From the NCBI GenBank assembly GCA_013339765.2, contig CM023454.1, positions 41,312,950 to 41,376,949 on the forward strand: a stretch of 64,000 nucleotides of DNA, in the 5' to 3' direction. The number at the start of each line of letters is the position of its first letter. The stretch's first letter is position 1. The position numbers and the translations under genes are program-made. The notes beneath the pieces were generated by a model. The model searched no databases. It was not told the origin of the DNA and worked only from the letters and a program-made list of their open reading frames with translations. The DNA is from Haemaphysalis longicornis (lineage: Eukaryota > Arthropoda > Arachnida > Ixodida > Ixodidae). This document shows positions 1 to 10,499 of this stretch, one piece after another.

Positions 1-1070
1 TTGCTCGAATGATAACGCTTCCGGTGGGGTGAGGGCATTTGTTAGCGCCAATGATCATAAGTGTCCCTGCGTTGGTGCTCGAAGAACGGGTTGGTGCGTG
101 AATGTAGTGTCTCATATCCATAGCCAAGAAAGCAATTAGTGTATTCATTTACATACAGTTCCTTGATAAGTCCTCTTCATTCCATCCCTCTCTCCACCGT
201 ACAGAACACGCCCTCCTTGCTCTAATAAAATATTCAATAAACCAATCTTTTATACTCCCGTGGTGAAATAATAAACATTGCAACGTATGCTTTTTTGTGA
301 GGTGTGTTTGAGCGTGGTTTATACCGCCACAGAAAACCTGGTAGTTAAAGCGTTTAAATCCAGCTTGGGTGGCAACAAAAGTGTAATACAGTGTGGTGCT
401 GCCCCATCTTTTCAAAAACAGGAAGCAGGAGTTTCAAGAGTAAAACAAAAGTTTCAGAACTTGAGGCAATGCCGCTCGTACTTGTACCACCCACCAACGA
501 AGTGAACATGTGAAAACAGAATGGTATTTCATTAGACCAGTGCCAAGACACACTGACTGATAGGCTGGCACAATTCCTAATATGGTACAGAACGACTAAA
601 AGATGTGCAATGCAACAGACCATACATGCTGACAAGACCGTTAGGTGTAATGCCTATCATCTAATATATAAACCGAAAGTATGAACGGAAACTTGCGTAA
701 AGGGTGGTGCAACATCTGGCATACAGAGTGTGTGCTGAAAGCTCAACGTTGCAATAAACTAACCGCAGAAAAGTATTCGCGCAAATTGGCCATTGAAACG
801 CGAAGACAAGGAAACAGCCGAGTTGGCGGTACTCTCTATATTTTTCTTAAACTTTTTAGGTCGGCCCATCTTATAGGTAGAAAGGGTGGATTCCATTAAG
901 TACACACCGTGTCCCCCATATGAGAGAACAAGTTCACTCTAGATTTTATGTAATCCCCAGGCACAGCCAATTTCCGACGCGTACCTCCCCGTCCGAAACC
1001 CTCCACCATCAATCACAGCACCAGTACTTACTTGTTGTCTACGTGCGTTCTCGTCACTTCTCCACGCAAT
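1..1070. other. Unassigned AT-rich sequence
   Basis: I see no recognisable gene, RNA or transposon here. The short open frames on both strands have no motif, start context or neighbours that support them. Confidence 0.5.
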
Positions 1071-1832
1071 GCTTCAGCCACCTCTCCGCTCGTCTACATT
1101 TTTCTGCGCGGAGTTTCAGGAACAAAAACAATGTCTGGAAATCGTGATTTATGCTTGGCTGCTCAAAGAGCAAGCGATGTTGACTAAGTTACTACCTGCA
1201 AAAAACTAGTAAGTCAATGATCTCTACAGAAACACCCTTGGGTGAAAATAAACATTTAATTTCTCAGAAGGCAACAAGAGATACCCCTGGTAAAAAAAAA
1301 CATTGTGGTCGCTTGTTATTGGTTGAAACTGATTTTGCGATTCGTAATATTTTTGTTGGATTTAGCGTTACTTTCACATATTCTAAAGTTTTCACAACGT
1401 AATAGGTTTTTCTAAAGAATGCTAATGTCGCAGAATTGGCTTACCGTGTACTGCAAGCAAAAAACAATATATTATATGTGCCATTCTGGGTACCCTAAAC
1501 CAAAATATAAAAAGAAACGTTCTTTTTTCTGTTAGTAATGAAGGCCAACCAGCTAAACACTTGTAACAACGTCTTTTTAAAGTAACACCCTAAAAAATCG
1601 TAAAACGGACACAAAACGTGCGACAAAAAATATAATGGCATGAAATTTTGCAGGTTTCGTCAGCCATGTTGCGCCTCTCTACTTTTCATCGCGGTGATTC
1701 AAGTAACAAAAAGTGTGGCTGGAAATTGAGAATTATGCTTTGACGTTCAAAGAGCAAGCGATGTTGACTCAGTTACAACCTGAAAAACCTAGTGAGACCA
1801 GGTCCTCTACAGAAATACCCCATGTTGAAAAT
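1071..1832 (+). repeat. Diverged direct repeat pair, about 586 bp apart
   Basis: Segments 1071-1252 and about 1660-1832 are diverged copies in the same orientation. Both contain the shared run caaagagcaagcgatgttga, followed by ctcagttac-like sequence, then ctctacagaaa and gttgaaaataa/gtgaaaataa. The sequence between them is AT-rich and unrecognised. The pair may be two units of a long-period tandem repeat or two copies of one dispersed element. No coding potential is seen. Confidence 0.75.
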
Positions 1833-2401
1833 AAGCCTTCCGGCGGCATGATAGACCTGGCATGAGTGAGTGCATAAAACCCCTCGCTTAGCTGCATGCG
1901 GTGTCTTCCTCAATTCACTTCTTGCAAGTGAAATCATAAACCGGCAACCGCTTATGCGCGCTTGCCGAAATGAAGAAGGCGCGGTAAATAACAGTCAAAA
2001 AAGAGAGGTGCGAGAAAGCGTCAAGGTGAGCTGGAGCGGTGCCGAGTAAAGCGGCTGTACCGGAATAAAAACAGGGAAACACGGGAGTGGGTGTACGTGT
2101 ACTACTTCCCAGTAAAACGGCCAGTGAACATATGTCTTTTGATTTTCCTCTGAGGGTTAACCAAAAAGTAATTACAAGCTGTTCCTAATATCACTGGTTA
2201 TATAGTATAGGAACGAAATATATCTTATAATCTAATTTTTTACCTGGTAAAACCTACGAATGTTTTCAGAAGATATAGCGTGCCTTTCGCAGTTGCTTCT
2301 AGGAAAAATAAAAATAATTGAAAATGTTTGGCGTTTTTATTGGTTTGGCAATTTCAGAAATGAATGCCTCACCTTTATTCCGAGCCCGCAGTAGGGTTTG
2401 A
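1833..2401. other. Unassigned; possible LINE 5' UTR at right end
   Basis: Nothing recognisable by motif. Because it directly precedes ORF1 of the LINE at 2402-6490, the right part may be that element's 5' UTR, but no boundary or target-site duplication could be seen. Confidence 0.35.
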
Positions 2402-2596
2402 GATGTCGACTATGTAGAACAGCTGCGTCTCACTTCTACACTTCTGAACTCGGCCCGGAACTTCGGTTTTTTTGCAGCGCTATTTCGCACATATAGTTCA
2501 GAGAAACCTTTGTTGTTTCAATTTCCACGAGAATTGTTTGATGTGAAAAAGCATGCGTTTAGCTTGTCGTCGTTGGTGTCATCCGCTTTGTCAAAT

Positions 2597-2641
2597 ATGG
2601 TACTGTTGCTCTCGGGTGATGTGGAATCCAACCCGGGTCCT
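2597..2641 (+). other. 2A ribosome-skipping peptide motif (DVExNPGP)
   Basis: The codons read MVLLLSGDVESNPGP and match the 2A consensus D-[VI]-E-x-N-P-G-P exactly. In known 2A peptides the ribosome fails to make the Gly-Pro bond. This releases the upstream peptide and restarts at Pro, encoded here at 2639-2641. The next codon, 2642-2644, is ATG. 2A sequences are known from picorna-like viruses and also from some non-LTR retrotransposons, including trypanosome L1Tc and animal CR1/L2-group elements. Here the context is plainly a LINE ORF1, not a virus. The sequence shows the motif; that it works is inference. Confidence 0.9.
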
Positions 2642-3347
2642 ATGAGCGAAACTGAAGCAGACGTGTTTGATTATGCGTTAACAGCGATACGCAACCTGGA
2701 ATCGGGCCTTGTGGCACTACTAGCTAATCTCAAAAGAGTAACGGAAAACCAGGAAATTACAAGGAATGAAATTAAAGCTCTTACAGAGCAGGTTGCAGCG
2801 CTTGGAACAAATGCTACTTCGTCTAGTAGCGCTGTCACAGCTACAAATGATTATACCTTACAGAGCATTGCAACCCCCATTCAGAAAATACCCACAAGGT
2901 GTGACGATGCTGAGAACAGGATGCGGCCTTCAAATTTGCTGTTTTTCGGAATAGAAGACGATGAAAAAGAAGATTGGGCGGCATCCGAACAAAAAATAAA
3001 CACGTTCTGCTCCGAAAAACTAAAAGTCCCAACTAGCAGTGCACAGTTCGAACGCGTACATAAACTTGGCAAGTATGCGGAGGATAAGACTCGTCCTGTT
3101 CTCGCGAATTTTACTTTGTTTAAAGACAGGGATAATATAATGGGCTCCGCACATAAACTGAAAGGCACAAATTTTTCTATAGGAGAAGACTTCTCGTTTT
3201 CAACTTGTCTTGCTAGAAGGAAATTGATATCATTTGCCCGGGAACTGAATCAACCCCTTCAAGCTTGCGGTAGACAATCTTCACATCGACAAAAAAACCT
3301 ACTTCTAAGATACTACAACTGAAACCGTCGAGTTGCTCGACAGATAA
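2597..3347 (+). pseudogene. LINE ORF1 protein with N-terminal 2A peptide
   Basis: ORF1 of LINEs makes an RNA-binding chaperone that packages the element's RNA. The frame is open from 2402, but its first in-frame ATG is at 2597, directly before VLLLSGDVESNPGP. The serine- and leucine-rich stretch coded just upstream (2558-2596, SLSSLVSSALSN) suggests the original start lay further upstream and was lost. After the 2A come a Glu/Asn/Leu-rich segment likely to form a coiled coil (codons from about 2642 to 2800), a Ser/Thr-rich linker, and a domain starting NLLFFGIEDDEKEDW that resembles the RNA-recognition-like domain of LINE ORF1 proteins. A frameshift near 3260 ends the main frame at 3322. The neighbouring frame continues with NLHIDKKTYF and stops at 3347, which I take as the true C-terminus, with one internal stop. 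Confidence 0.8.
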
Positions 3348-3377
3348 CTAGATAGCGGTGCGCTTGTACAAGTTCCT

Positions 3378-4090
3378 ATGCTGTCTACTGCAACCCGCAC
3401 AGGTCTGTCACTATCACTGGCTTACATACGGAGTGTTATACACAAGCGCCTGCAAGTTTGTTCTTTTTTAGTTGACAGCAAAGTGAATATTCTTGCTTTG
3501 ACGGAAACTTGGTTGCAGCCTGACATAGCTGACAACAAAATTTTGCCCGGAAGTGATGAGTATGAAATATATTCGAGGGACAGGACGATTAGAAGGGGCG
3601 GTGGCGTTCTCCTGGCAATCAAGAAAACTATTCCGTCATACGTGATAATATGCCACACTGATTTCGAAATTCTATGGGTCATTTGTTTAACTGGTTCAGT
3701 AAACATTCTGTCAGGTGTTTGTTACAGTCCCCCGGATTCCCCTTATTCCTCTATGACCGACCTGCGTGCCAGTCTGACAACAGCGACTCAGTTGTGCCCT
3801 GTTGACAAAATATATCTACTTGGCGACTTCAACTTTCCAGATATCGATTGGGTTAACTTAACATCATCCTGCCATGCTTCCGAAAAACTAATCAACATAA
3901 CCCTGTATTTAAATCTGTTCCAAGTTGATAATGAGGCAACACGAGGCACTAACATAGGCTAACCTCACCAGTATCATTAAAGACTATTCTCTCTCTCTCT
4001 ATTGAATTTAGTATTTACATCTGAACCGGAAACCATTTAGTCTTTATCAAATTTCGATGGATTTAGCGATCAGAACATGCTCCTAGTTAA
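3378..4090 (+). pseudogene. LINE ORF2, AP-type endonuclease domain
   Basis: The N-terminal part of ORF2 nicks target DNA for target-primed reverse transcription. An ATG at 3378 opens the frame. Motifs in order are NILALTETWL (the catalytic Glu motif), RRGGGVLLAI, GVCYSPPDSP and LLGDFNFPDIDW (the Asp-x-Asn motif). A frameshift near 3958 breaks the frame. In another frame the conserved Ser-Asp-His motif reads SDQNMLLV (about 4068-4090), so the catalytic histidine is glutamine. The domain is inactive in this copy. Confidence 0.85.
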
Positions 4091-4868
4091 CCTAAACGTA
4101 CCCTTAACATTCACTGGTTTTAATGTTAAAAAAATTTATGATTACAATATAGCTAACTACGATGAAGTGAACAAAGAACTAGATATATTTCATAATACAA
4201 TACTAATGCCTTCGTTTGAGTGTCGTTCAATCGATGAAAACTGGTCGCTTTTCAGGAACAAAATGGCTGCTTTGGTTATGAAATACGCACTGCTCATTTC
4301 TATCTCAAACGATAGAAAAAATCCACTGTTTAATAGGGGTCTCCACAAATAAAGAAACAAAAAGAAGCGATTATACAAAAACGCCAGGCATGTAGGTACT
4401 CCTCAGGCATGGCAGAAGTATAAAGAAAGTTTACAAAAATACGTGCCCGCTTTAACGGCTGCTAAAAATAAATATTTTTCATGCCACCTGCCTTCAATCC
4501 TTAAAACCAATCCAAGGAAGTTTTGGCAAGACATATCCCCCCGAAACGATGGCCATAAAATTCTGCTGCATGGTGACGACCACATTCCCATTTCCGACGT
4601 TAATTGTGCTGGTGTCTTAAACACGCTTTTTTCGTCAGGTTTTAGCCAGGAAAACTATTCCAACGTTCCCCTTTTCGATGACCTTGATTGCCCATAAATG
4701 CAACCAATATCCCTTACTGTGGAAGGTATTGAAGCTTTATTATGCAACCAAAAACTGTCCACGTCCGCAGGAGTAGATAAGATAAACTCAAAACTTTTAA
4801 AAAACACAAAATCAATTTCAAGTGTGATCTTGTATCACATATTCACGCAGTCATTATAATCTGGTCAG
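4091..4868 (+). pseudogene. LINE ORF2 linker between endonuclease and reverse transcriptase
   Basis: Fragmented frames at 4091-4352 and 4443-4697 carry features usual for this linker in CR1/jockey-group LINEs, including NPRKFWQDISPRNDG and the SVNCAGVLNTLFSSGF-like stretch (ISDVNCAGVLNTLFSSGF). The AT-rich part at 4700-4868 leads into the reverse transcriptase. No catalytic residues are expected here. Confidence 0.7.
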
Positions 4869-6213
4869 TTGCCTACGGACTGAAAAATAGCTAAAATCGT
4901 GCCAATACATAAATCGGGTAATAAAAACTCACCGGACATCTACCGCCCCATTTCGGTAACGTGTATCAGCTGTAAGATGCTGGAGCACATTATCGCTTCT
5001 AACATTTACAGTCATCTTGAAACCAATAAATTCTTTTTCGCTAACCAGCACGGTTTTAGGAAAGCCTTTTCTTGTGATACGGAGCTTTTTGAATTCCCCA
5101 CAGACTTACACAATAACATGAACAGTAACTCGCAAACTGATTGTATCTTCCTGGATTTTTCCAAAGCGTTTGATCGTGTAGCCCACTGCCGTTTATTCAG
5201 TAAATTATCCGCACTCCGATTAGATTCTTTAACTTTATCTTGGCTTCGTAACTTCCTTTCTATGCGTGAACAGTTCACGGTGGGTAATGGCTCTACTTCG
5301 CCGCTTTCCCCTGTCACCTCTGGTGAGCCTCCAGGTAGCGTTCTTGGCCCCTTACTTTTTTTAATATTTAATTATGACCTACCTTCTGGCGTAACATCTT
5401 GCATGCGACTTTTTGCTGACAATTGCATAATCTACCAGAAAATAAATAACCCTGGTGACCATGTAACGCTTCAAAATGACTTAAAGGCTATCTGCAACTG
5501 GTGCAATACATATGTATCTGAACTTAACCAAATGCCAAAAAAAAATTTTCTGCCGAAAACGCGTTAACTTTTCTTTTTTTATACTTTCTAAAGAACCGTT
5601 TAATTACTGATGCTTTAAATTATAAATACCTAGGCGTGCTCTTAACGGGTAACCTTTCGTGGTGCACCCACATTAACGTCATATGCGGTAAAGCTTCGCG
5701 ATCACTGGGATACTTACGTCGAAATCTGCATGCTGCGCCCTGTGAAATTCATCAACTAGCCTATAGAACTTATGTACTACCAAATTTAGAGTTCACTTCT
5801 ACCGTCCGGTACCCCCTACCAAAATTACTTAATTGAAAAAATAGAAGCAGTGCAGAATCGGGCTGCACGGTTTATAACCAAGTCATATAACTTCGGCTCT
5901 AGCTTAACAACAATAAAACACGATCTCTCACTACAAACACTGCATCTGCGCTGGCAAATCGCTCTCCTGTGCCTTTTTCACAAATACATTCATAGCACCA
6001 GATATTCACCTTAGCGCATTATAACCCCTGTTGAAACATCACAGATTATTTAACCAACGTAGCTTCGCACGCTTGTACCGCACCACCAACGCATTTATTA
6101 CATCCGCTCTTCCACGCGCTATCCGCTTGTGGAATGATCTTCCTGATGCCATCGCGTCGCTGACTAACCAGGAAACATTCCATGATTACTTGCAGATTCA
6201 TTTTCCAGATTGA
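4869..6213 (+). pseudogene. LINE ORF2, reverse transcriptase and C-terminal region
   Basis: The reverse transcriptase copies element RNA at the nicked target. Visible motifs are PIHKSGNKNSPDIYRPISVT, NQHGFRKAFSCDTEL, FLDFSKAFDRVAH (motif A, catalytic Asp kept), TSGEPPGSVLGPLLFLIF (motif B, usually GVPQGS) and MRLFADNCIIY. The last should be FADDC, so one of the paired catalytic aspartates is Asn. The frame then shifts. The C-terminal region continues at about 5620-5836 (LSWCTHINVICGKASRSLGY) and 5990-6213, ending in ALPRAIRLWNDLPDAIASL, the usual end of CR1/L2/jockey ORF2. Several stops and shifts show a dead copy. Confidence 0.88.
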
Positions 6214-6490
6214 ACAGGCATAATTCCGTTCGCATCGGTTTTTTCTTAGTTTCGCATTGTGTTTTACTTGCTGCTGTTCTTATTTTTTGTATAATTCTCT
6301 TGGCGTTGCGACGATGATGTGATGAAGTTTTTTTTTTTACTGCTTACTTGACTTGTTGATATCTGTATATGGCATGACTAATTATTGTATACCTTTTGTT
6401 CGTTATTTTGGTGTGATTTCCTCCACATGCCCCTCTTACTCAATGCCCTGCTGGGCCTGTAAGTTACCTTAAATAAATAAATAAATAAAT
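6214..6490 (+). other. LINE 3' UTR with terminal GC motif and (AAAT)n tail
   Basis: A T-rich 3' UTR ends with caatgccctgctgggcctgt, where GCCC and GGGC can pair around a four-base loop. An (AAAT)n tail at about 6467-6489 follows. CR1/L2-group elements end in short microsatellite-like tails instead of long poly(A). A closely similar terminal motif lies at the end of the LINE at 59.0-61.5 kb. Confidence 0.7.
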
Positions 6491-7549
6491 CCTGTTTTGG
6501 TATTATCATTTATTAGGGAGTGAAGAAACTATACCAATCGGCAACAGTCGGAAGAAATTTACTCGCTCTAGAGTACCAGAGTTTAAAACTATATTTGAAA
6601 ATATACGAATTTGATCCTGGTTCTTAAGAATCGATGAAGATTTCACTAGGCTTTCTCCTGGGCTGCCCAATGGAGGCAACTTGAGTATGAAAAGTTTCGG
6701 TACGTAACCACACCGCGGACGTCGAGCCCCAATCATTCACTGTGACAGACCGGGCTATACATGGAGAGGTGGATTGAAGCAGCCTGAAACTCTGTCCGTC
6801 GCAGCACTCACCTAGCTTCTACCGAAGGCATGCTTTTCTTGTAGCAGTTAAGAAGCTGCGAGCCCTTGCTTGGACACCGGTTTAACCGCAGTGTACGATG
6901 TAGTACCCCCCTTCAACTTTGTTTCCTTTGCCCCGCGAGACCCTTACTTCCCTCTTAAAAGCACACTTCGAACCTTGCAAGGTACCGTACCGAAGTGTCA
7001 TGTCCACATCTCACGACCACCAGTCTTTCTGAAGCGAACAGCTACGCTCGTACCTTGGTTATACCGTCAGTAGACAAAAGACATATGGTCGCTTCCGAAT
7101 CTTTGTTTCTCATTTTAGAATATTTAAAACATGCAAATAACAAACTGATGAACATTTCAAGTGAATAAACGTGAATAAACCAGACAACAACTATCTCAAA
7201 CCACAACACCGACCCTTGACGGCCGCCTCGCACCAAAGTCTGAGAAACTCTCAAGGTGTAACGCCTCCCCAGATGTGAAGAACACGAAAGCTGATCTGCA
7301 ATAAGTGCGGAAAAAATGTACGTAAAAGTGGTTTGGCGATTGCCATGTAGAGCATATTTGCCAGGTATTTGCTTGTTTAAATTCCCACAATACAAAATGC
7401 AGGTTTATTCACCCAATTATCCTCACGTTCATACCACAATTGCTGATTTTTAAGTGCCATTGGTTTTCACATTGTGGAAATTCTTGTTGTTATTGACTGA
7501 CGTGTGTCAAGTCTCAGAAAATGATCATCAAACAAAATCTTCTATAGTA
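6491..7549. other. Unassigned sequence
   Basis: I see no gene or repeat that I can name between the LINE tail and the SINE. Confidence 0.45.
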
Positions 7550-7822
7550 CTAACTTTATATGATTGATTGATTGATGGATTGTGGGGTTTAACGCGCCGA
7601 CGCTACGCAGGCGATGAGGCGCGCCGTAGTGGAGGGCTCCGGATTAATTTTGACCACCTGGGGATCTTTATCGTGCGCCGAAAGCTCGTACACACGGGCG
7701 TTTTTGCTTTTCGCCTCCATCAGAAAAGCAGCCGCCGCGGCCGGGAATAGAACCTGCGAACTCGTGCTCAGCAGCGCAACGCCTTAGCCACTTAGCCACC
7801 GCGGCGTGTCTAACTTTATATG
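7550..7822 (-). mobile_element. tRNA-derived SINE (Ruka-like) with 13-bp target-site duplication
   Basis: A SINE on the minus strand occupies 7563-7809 and is flanked by ctaactttatatg at 7550-7562 and 7810-7822. The tRNA-like head is at the right end (reverse complement of ccgcggccgggaatagaacctgcgaactcgtgctcagcagc), with a B-box-like sequence that has one change from GGTTCRANNCC. The body includes the segment with ggagggctccggattaattttgaccacctgg, and the left end is the (ATTG/CAAT)n tail. SINEs are copied by RNA polymerase III and mobilised by LINE proteins. The same family occurs at 39.2, 46.8 and 54.2 kb. Confidence 0.93.
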
Positions 7823-10059
7823 CCTAAGCTGCCAGAGACTATATTCGGCCTACTTTTGTGAACGTCAGAAGCTATATGTGACTACAAATAAATAAAAATG
7901 ACGGTCACTGAATACATTACCTTTGTTCTACTCGGCTTACTGTGGCGTTCTTCCGAAACTAGCATTAGCAGACACAGCGTTGCGTGGTGCACTTTGTCCT
8001 ACTCCTTCACATTACATGGGTTGAATTTGGCAGCTAAACCTGTCACCGTCTGTTATAAATCCGGCCGTAATTTTGGTAACCGCCGGGTTTATGGAGAAGT
8101 GGCGCTGCTACCGTACTGACTCTTCCAGCCCCCAGTAAACCTGATGGCACGAACAAGATGGATACATCACTGCGTCTCGGCCTAGTTGGAACTGATTCAT
8201 TTTGAAGGTTTAGTGGACAGAAACCAGGACAAAGAAAGGAATACACAGACAGGCGCCTTCTATTAACTCAGTAATTTAGGTTAAGCGCTAAGATCTAAGA
8301 TCTAAGATTTAGGTGCTGAGGATCTTCCTTGTTTGTGTCGTATTGTCTCGCAATGAAGAACGCATTAGGACAATAAATACGCCGGTTGCGGGACGCTGGT
8401 TATCCGAAAAATGTTTTGCTGGCATCGTGCGGCCGATTGCTGCGAAGGTTAAACCAGAAAAACAACGTACGACGGAAACCAGCAGGCCCAGATAGGAACG
8501 GTACAATTTTTCTGCAATACCTCACGTCGTGGTCTCTCACTAAACATTAATAATGTGGCCGAGAATAACGATTTAAGGCTGGTGTTTTCAGCAAAGAACC
8601 AGAGAGGAGTTGTGTGTTGCATGGCCAAACAAGAGCATGAAAATGAAAAATAGACGGAAAGATTGAATGTACTGTGAGGCATGGAAAGTCATTAGTTGAT
8701 TGTACAAAATATGTCGCGTATCGGACACCTATGACGTGCGGACCAGTTTAAGTAAGTCAGACCGCAGCTAAATAAATATAAGACTTAGAGAGCACTCGTC
8801 TTGGTTAAAAGGACGCCCGTGCATGGATTTGGGTCCACATTGCAACACGTATGGATGTACGACAACACTGTCATTTTGTTCAGGCACCACAATAAATCAT
8901 CAAGTAAAAGCGCTGAGGCATTCCAAATTTCCTATTGAGAAAAAATATTGTGTAATCCATCCCTCGGTAACATTGTTAGATAAAAAGCTTTTGCTACTAT
9001 CCTCGTTGGTGTGTATTGTTTGTGTAGACGTTTTTGCTATGTGCGCTGTCGATAGGCTCCTTTACTGATATGCGGTTGTAGGATGCAATATTTGTGCGTT
9101 TTAATTTGTGCTCAGTTGAGAGAAGACGCTTGTCCGTGCTGTTCCTTTCTTAGTCCCCGTTTCTGTAGGCTAAACCTTCAAAAAGATGGAGACAGAGGGA
9201 TGCGCTTTGACCCAACCTCTGCTTTACCGTTAGTACAACCCGTGGCACTGATGGCATCGTGGTCTTCTGCAATTTTATGCGATTACCGAAAGAGGGAAAT
9301 GGCCAACTAGCCTGATTTTTGAGAGCATCAAGGGCATCCGAAGGCTACATGAACGTCGTAGAGTTTCTTGTTATATCCCCCAAAAAACGTTGTGTGGGAC
9401 GCATATAAGAAACAATAAAAATTCTGCTGAATTCCAGCCGCAGTAGGTAATAAAGAAACTGTACATTCCAAACGCTCCTATTTTAATAAACAGAAAAGCA
9501 AAATATCACCCAACGGAAGTGTTGTGGCCTACTTATTATCTAGAAGATTTCCTTCAGTTACTGCACGCGAACTGTACGGTTGTCTTGCGAATAAAAAATG
9601 CATCTACACAGCAATACCACGCATTTTGATTAAGATTTCTCTCCATACGTTTAACTTGTCAAGACGTTACACGACTACGTGAAGGTTCCATACAAAGGTA
9701 ATGAGAAATTTCTGTTGCGCTTTAACAAGCTTCAGGTGCACGAATCGAGTTTCTGTTACGACTGGGGTTACGATTGCATTGTCATGTTTCAAAAAAGCAA
9801 AACCTTCCTGAATAACCCTCTAAAACACGTCATTACATGCATAACTTGCCCAACGCAGTTTCACTGCTTTTATTTAGTTTCGCAGCGTTTATGAAAAACT
9901 TGACGCAAGAAACGCTTTCGTCTGCACATTATCTGGTGACATCATTCAAGCTACGCAATGGTAGCAGTCTGAGGACCTAACGAACAGAGAATTTTCGATT
10001 CCACAGCGTTCACATCGTTTTGTGAGATAGAACGGGTTTACGAGCTTTAGGAATATTTA
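7823..10059. other. Mostly unassigned; short dispersed repeat relics
   Basis: No gene is supported. The segment at about 8140-8250 on the minus strand and the segment at about 9120-9200 on the plus strand share tcctttctt...gtcc...tctgt...actaaaccttcaaaa, so they look like inverted relics of one dispersed repeat. Confidence 0.45.
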
Positions 10060-10239
10060 TTGGTACAAAACAACTCTACCACCTAACCCTCTTTCTTTGG
10101 ATTTCCCCTTGACATTGTCTGGGTGTCATCCATCCCACTTACTGAATCCTTGAATATTGTTACCGACCACATGATAGCAGCCACCATCTCGTGGAGTACA
10201 TTCAACAAGCCATTGATTCCATTTTTTTTTTCAAGTTTT

Positions 10240-10370
10240 CTGTTTGGTTATAATACTTGGCGGCGACTTATCTACCCCTTCAATTAACTGGTCCACTTTG
10301 ATATTGCCGCTAAACCGTATCGCCATAAACAACTTCGCAGTTCGCGCCTCCTTCAATACCATTTCCTACA
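10240..10370 (+). pseudogene. Possible LINE endonuclease relic
   Basis: One frame reads VIILGGDLSTPSINWSTL, which resembles the GDFNxPxIxW motif of LINE endonucleases (GDF changed to GDL, Asn to Ser). No other motif could be placed with confidence around it, so this could be chance or an old, very short fragment. Confidence 0.3.
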
Positions 10371-10499
10371 AAAAGTTTGCATAAAACAACCCATGGCAAC
10401 CACATTTTTCACCCCGTAAACACAATAATCCCGACATCACTTACATTCTGATCCTCAACAAAATTATCTTTCTTGGAGAGAAGGAGCAGGTTTCGCACT

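Larger units (their letters stand above)
2402..6490 (+). mobile_element. CR1-like non-LTR retrotransposon with 2A-bearing ORF1, decayed
   Basis: This LINE carries, in order, an ORF1 (2A motif, coiled-coil-like segment, RNA-binding-like domain), an apurinic-type endonuclease, a linker, a reverse transcriptase, a C-terminal region, a 3' UTR and an (AAAT)n tail. ORF2 is broken into pieces at 3378-3962, about 4020-4352, 4443-4697, 4869-5567, 5600-5836 and 5990-6213. The endonuclease histidine and a reverse transcriptase aspartate are lost, so this copy cannot move by itself. The order of parts and the GC-rich motif just before the tail fit the CR1/L2/jockey group. CR1-like is my best guess; the exact clade needs a reverse transcriptase tree. 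Confidence 0.88.

Noticed and set aside
2597..2641. 2A motif as a sign of an integrated picorna-like virus
   Set aside because: The flanking frames are LINE ORF1 and an AP endonuclease plus reverse transcriptase; no viral helicase, protease, polymerase or capsid is present.
7561..7576. Stand-alone (GATT)n microsatellite
   Set aside because: It is the tail of the adjoining minus-strand SINE.
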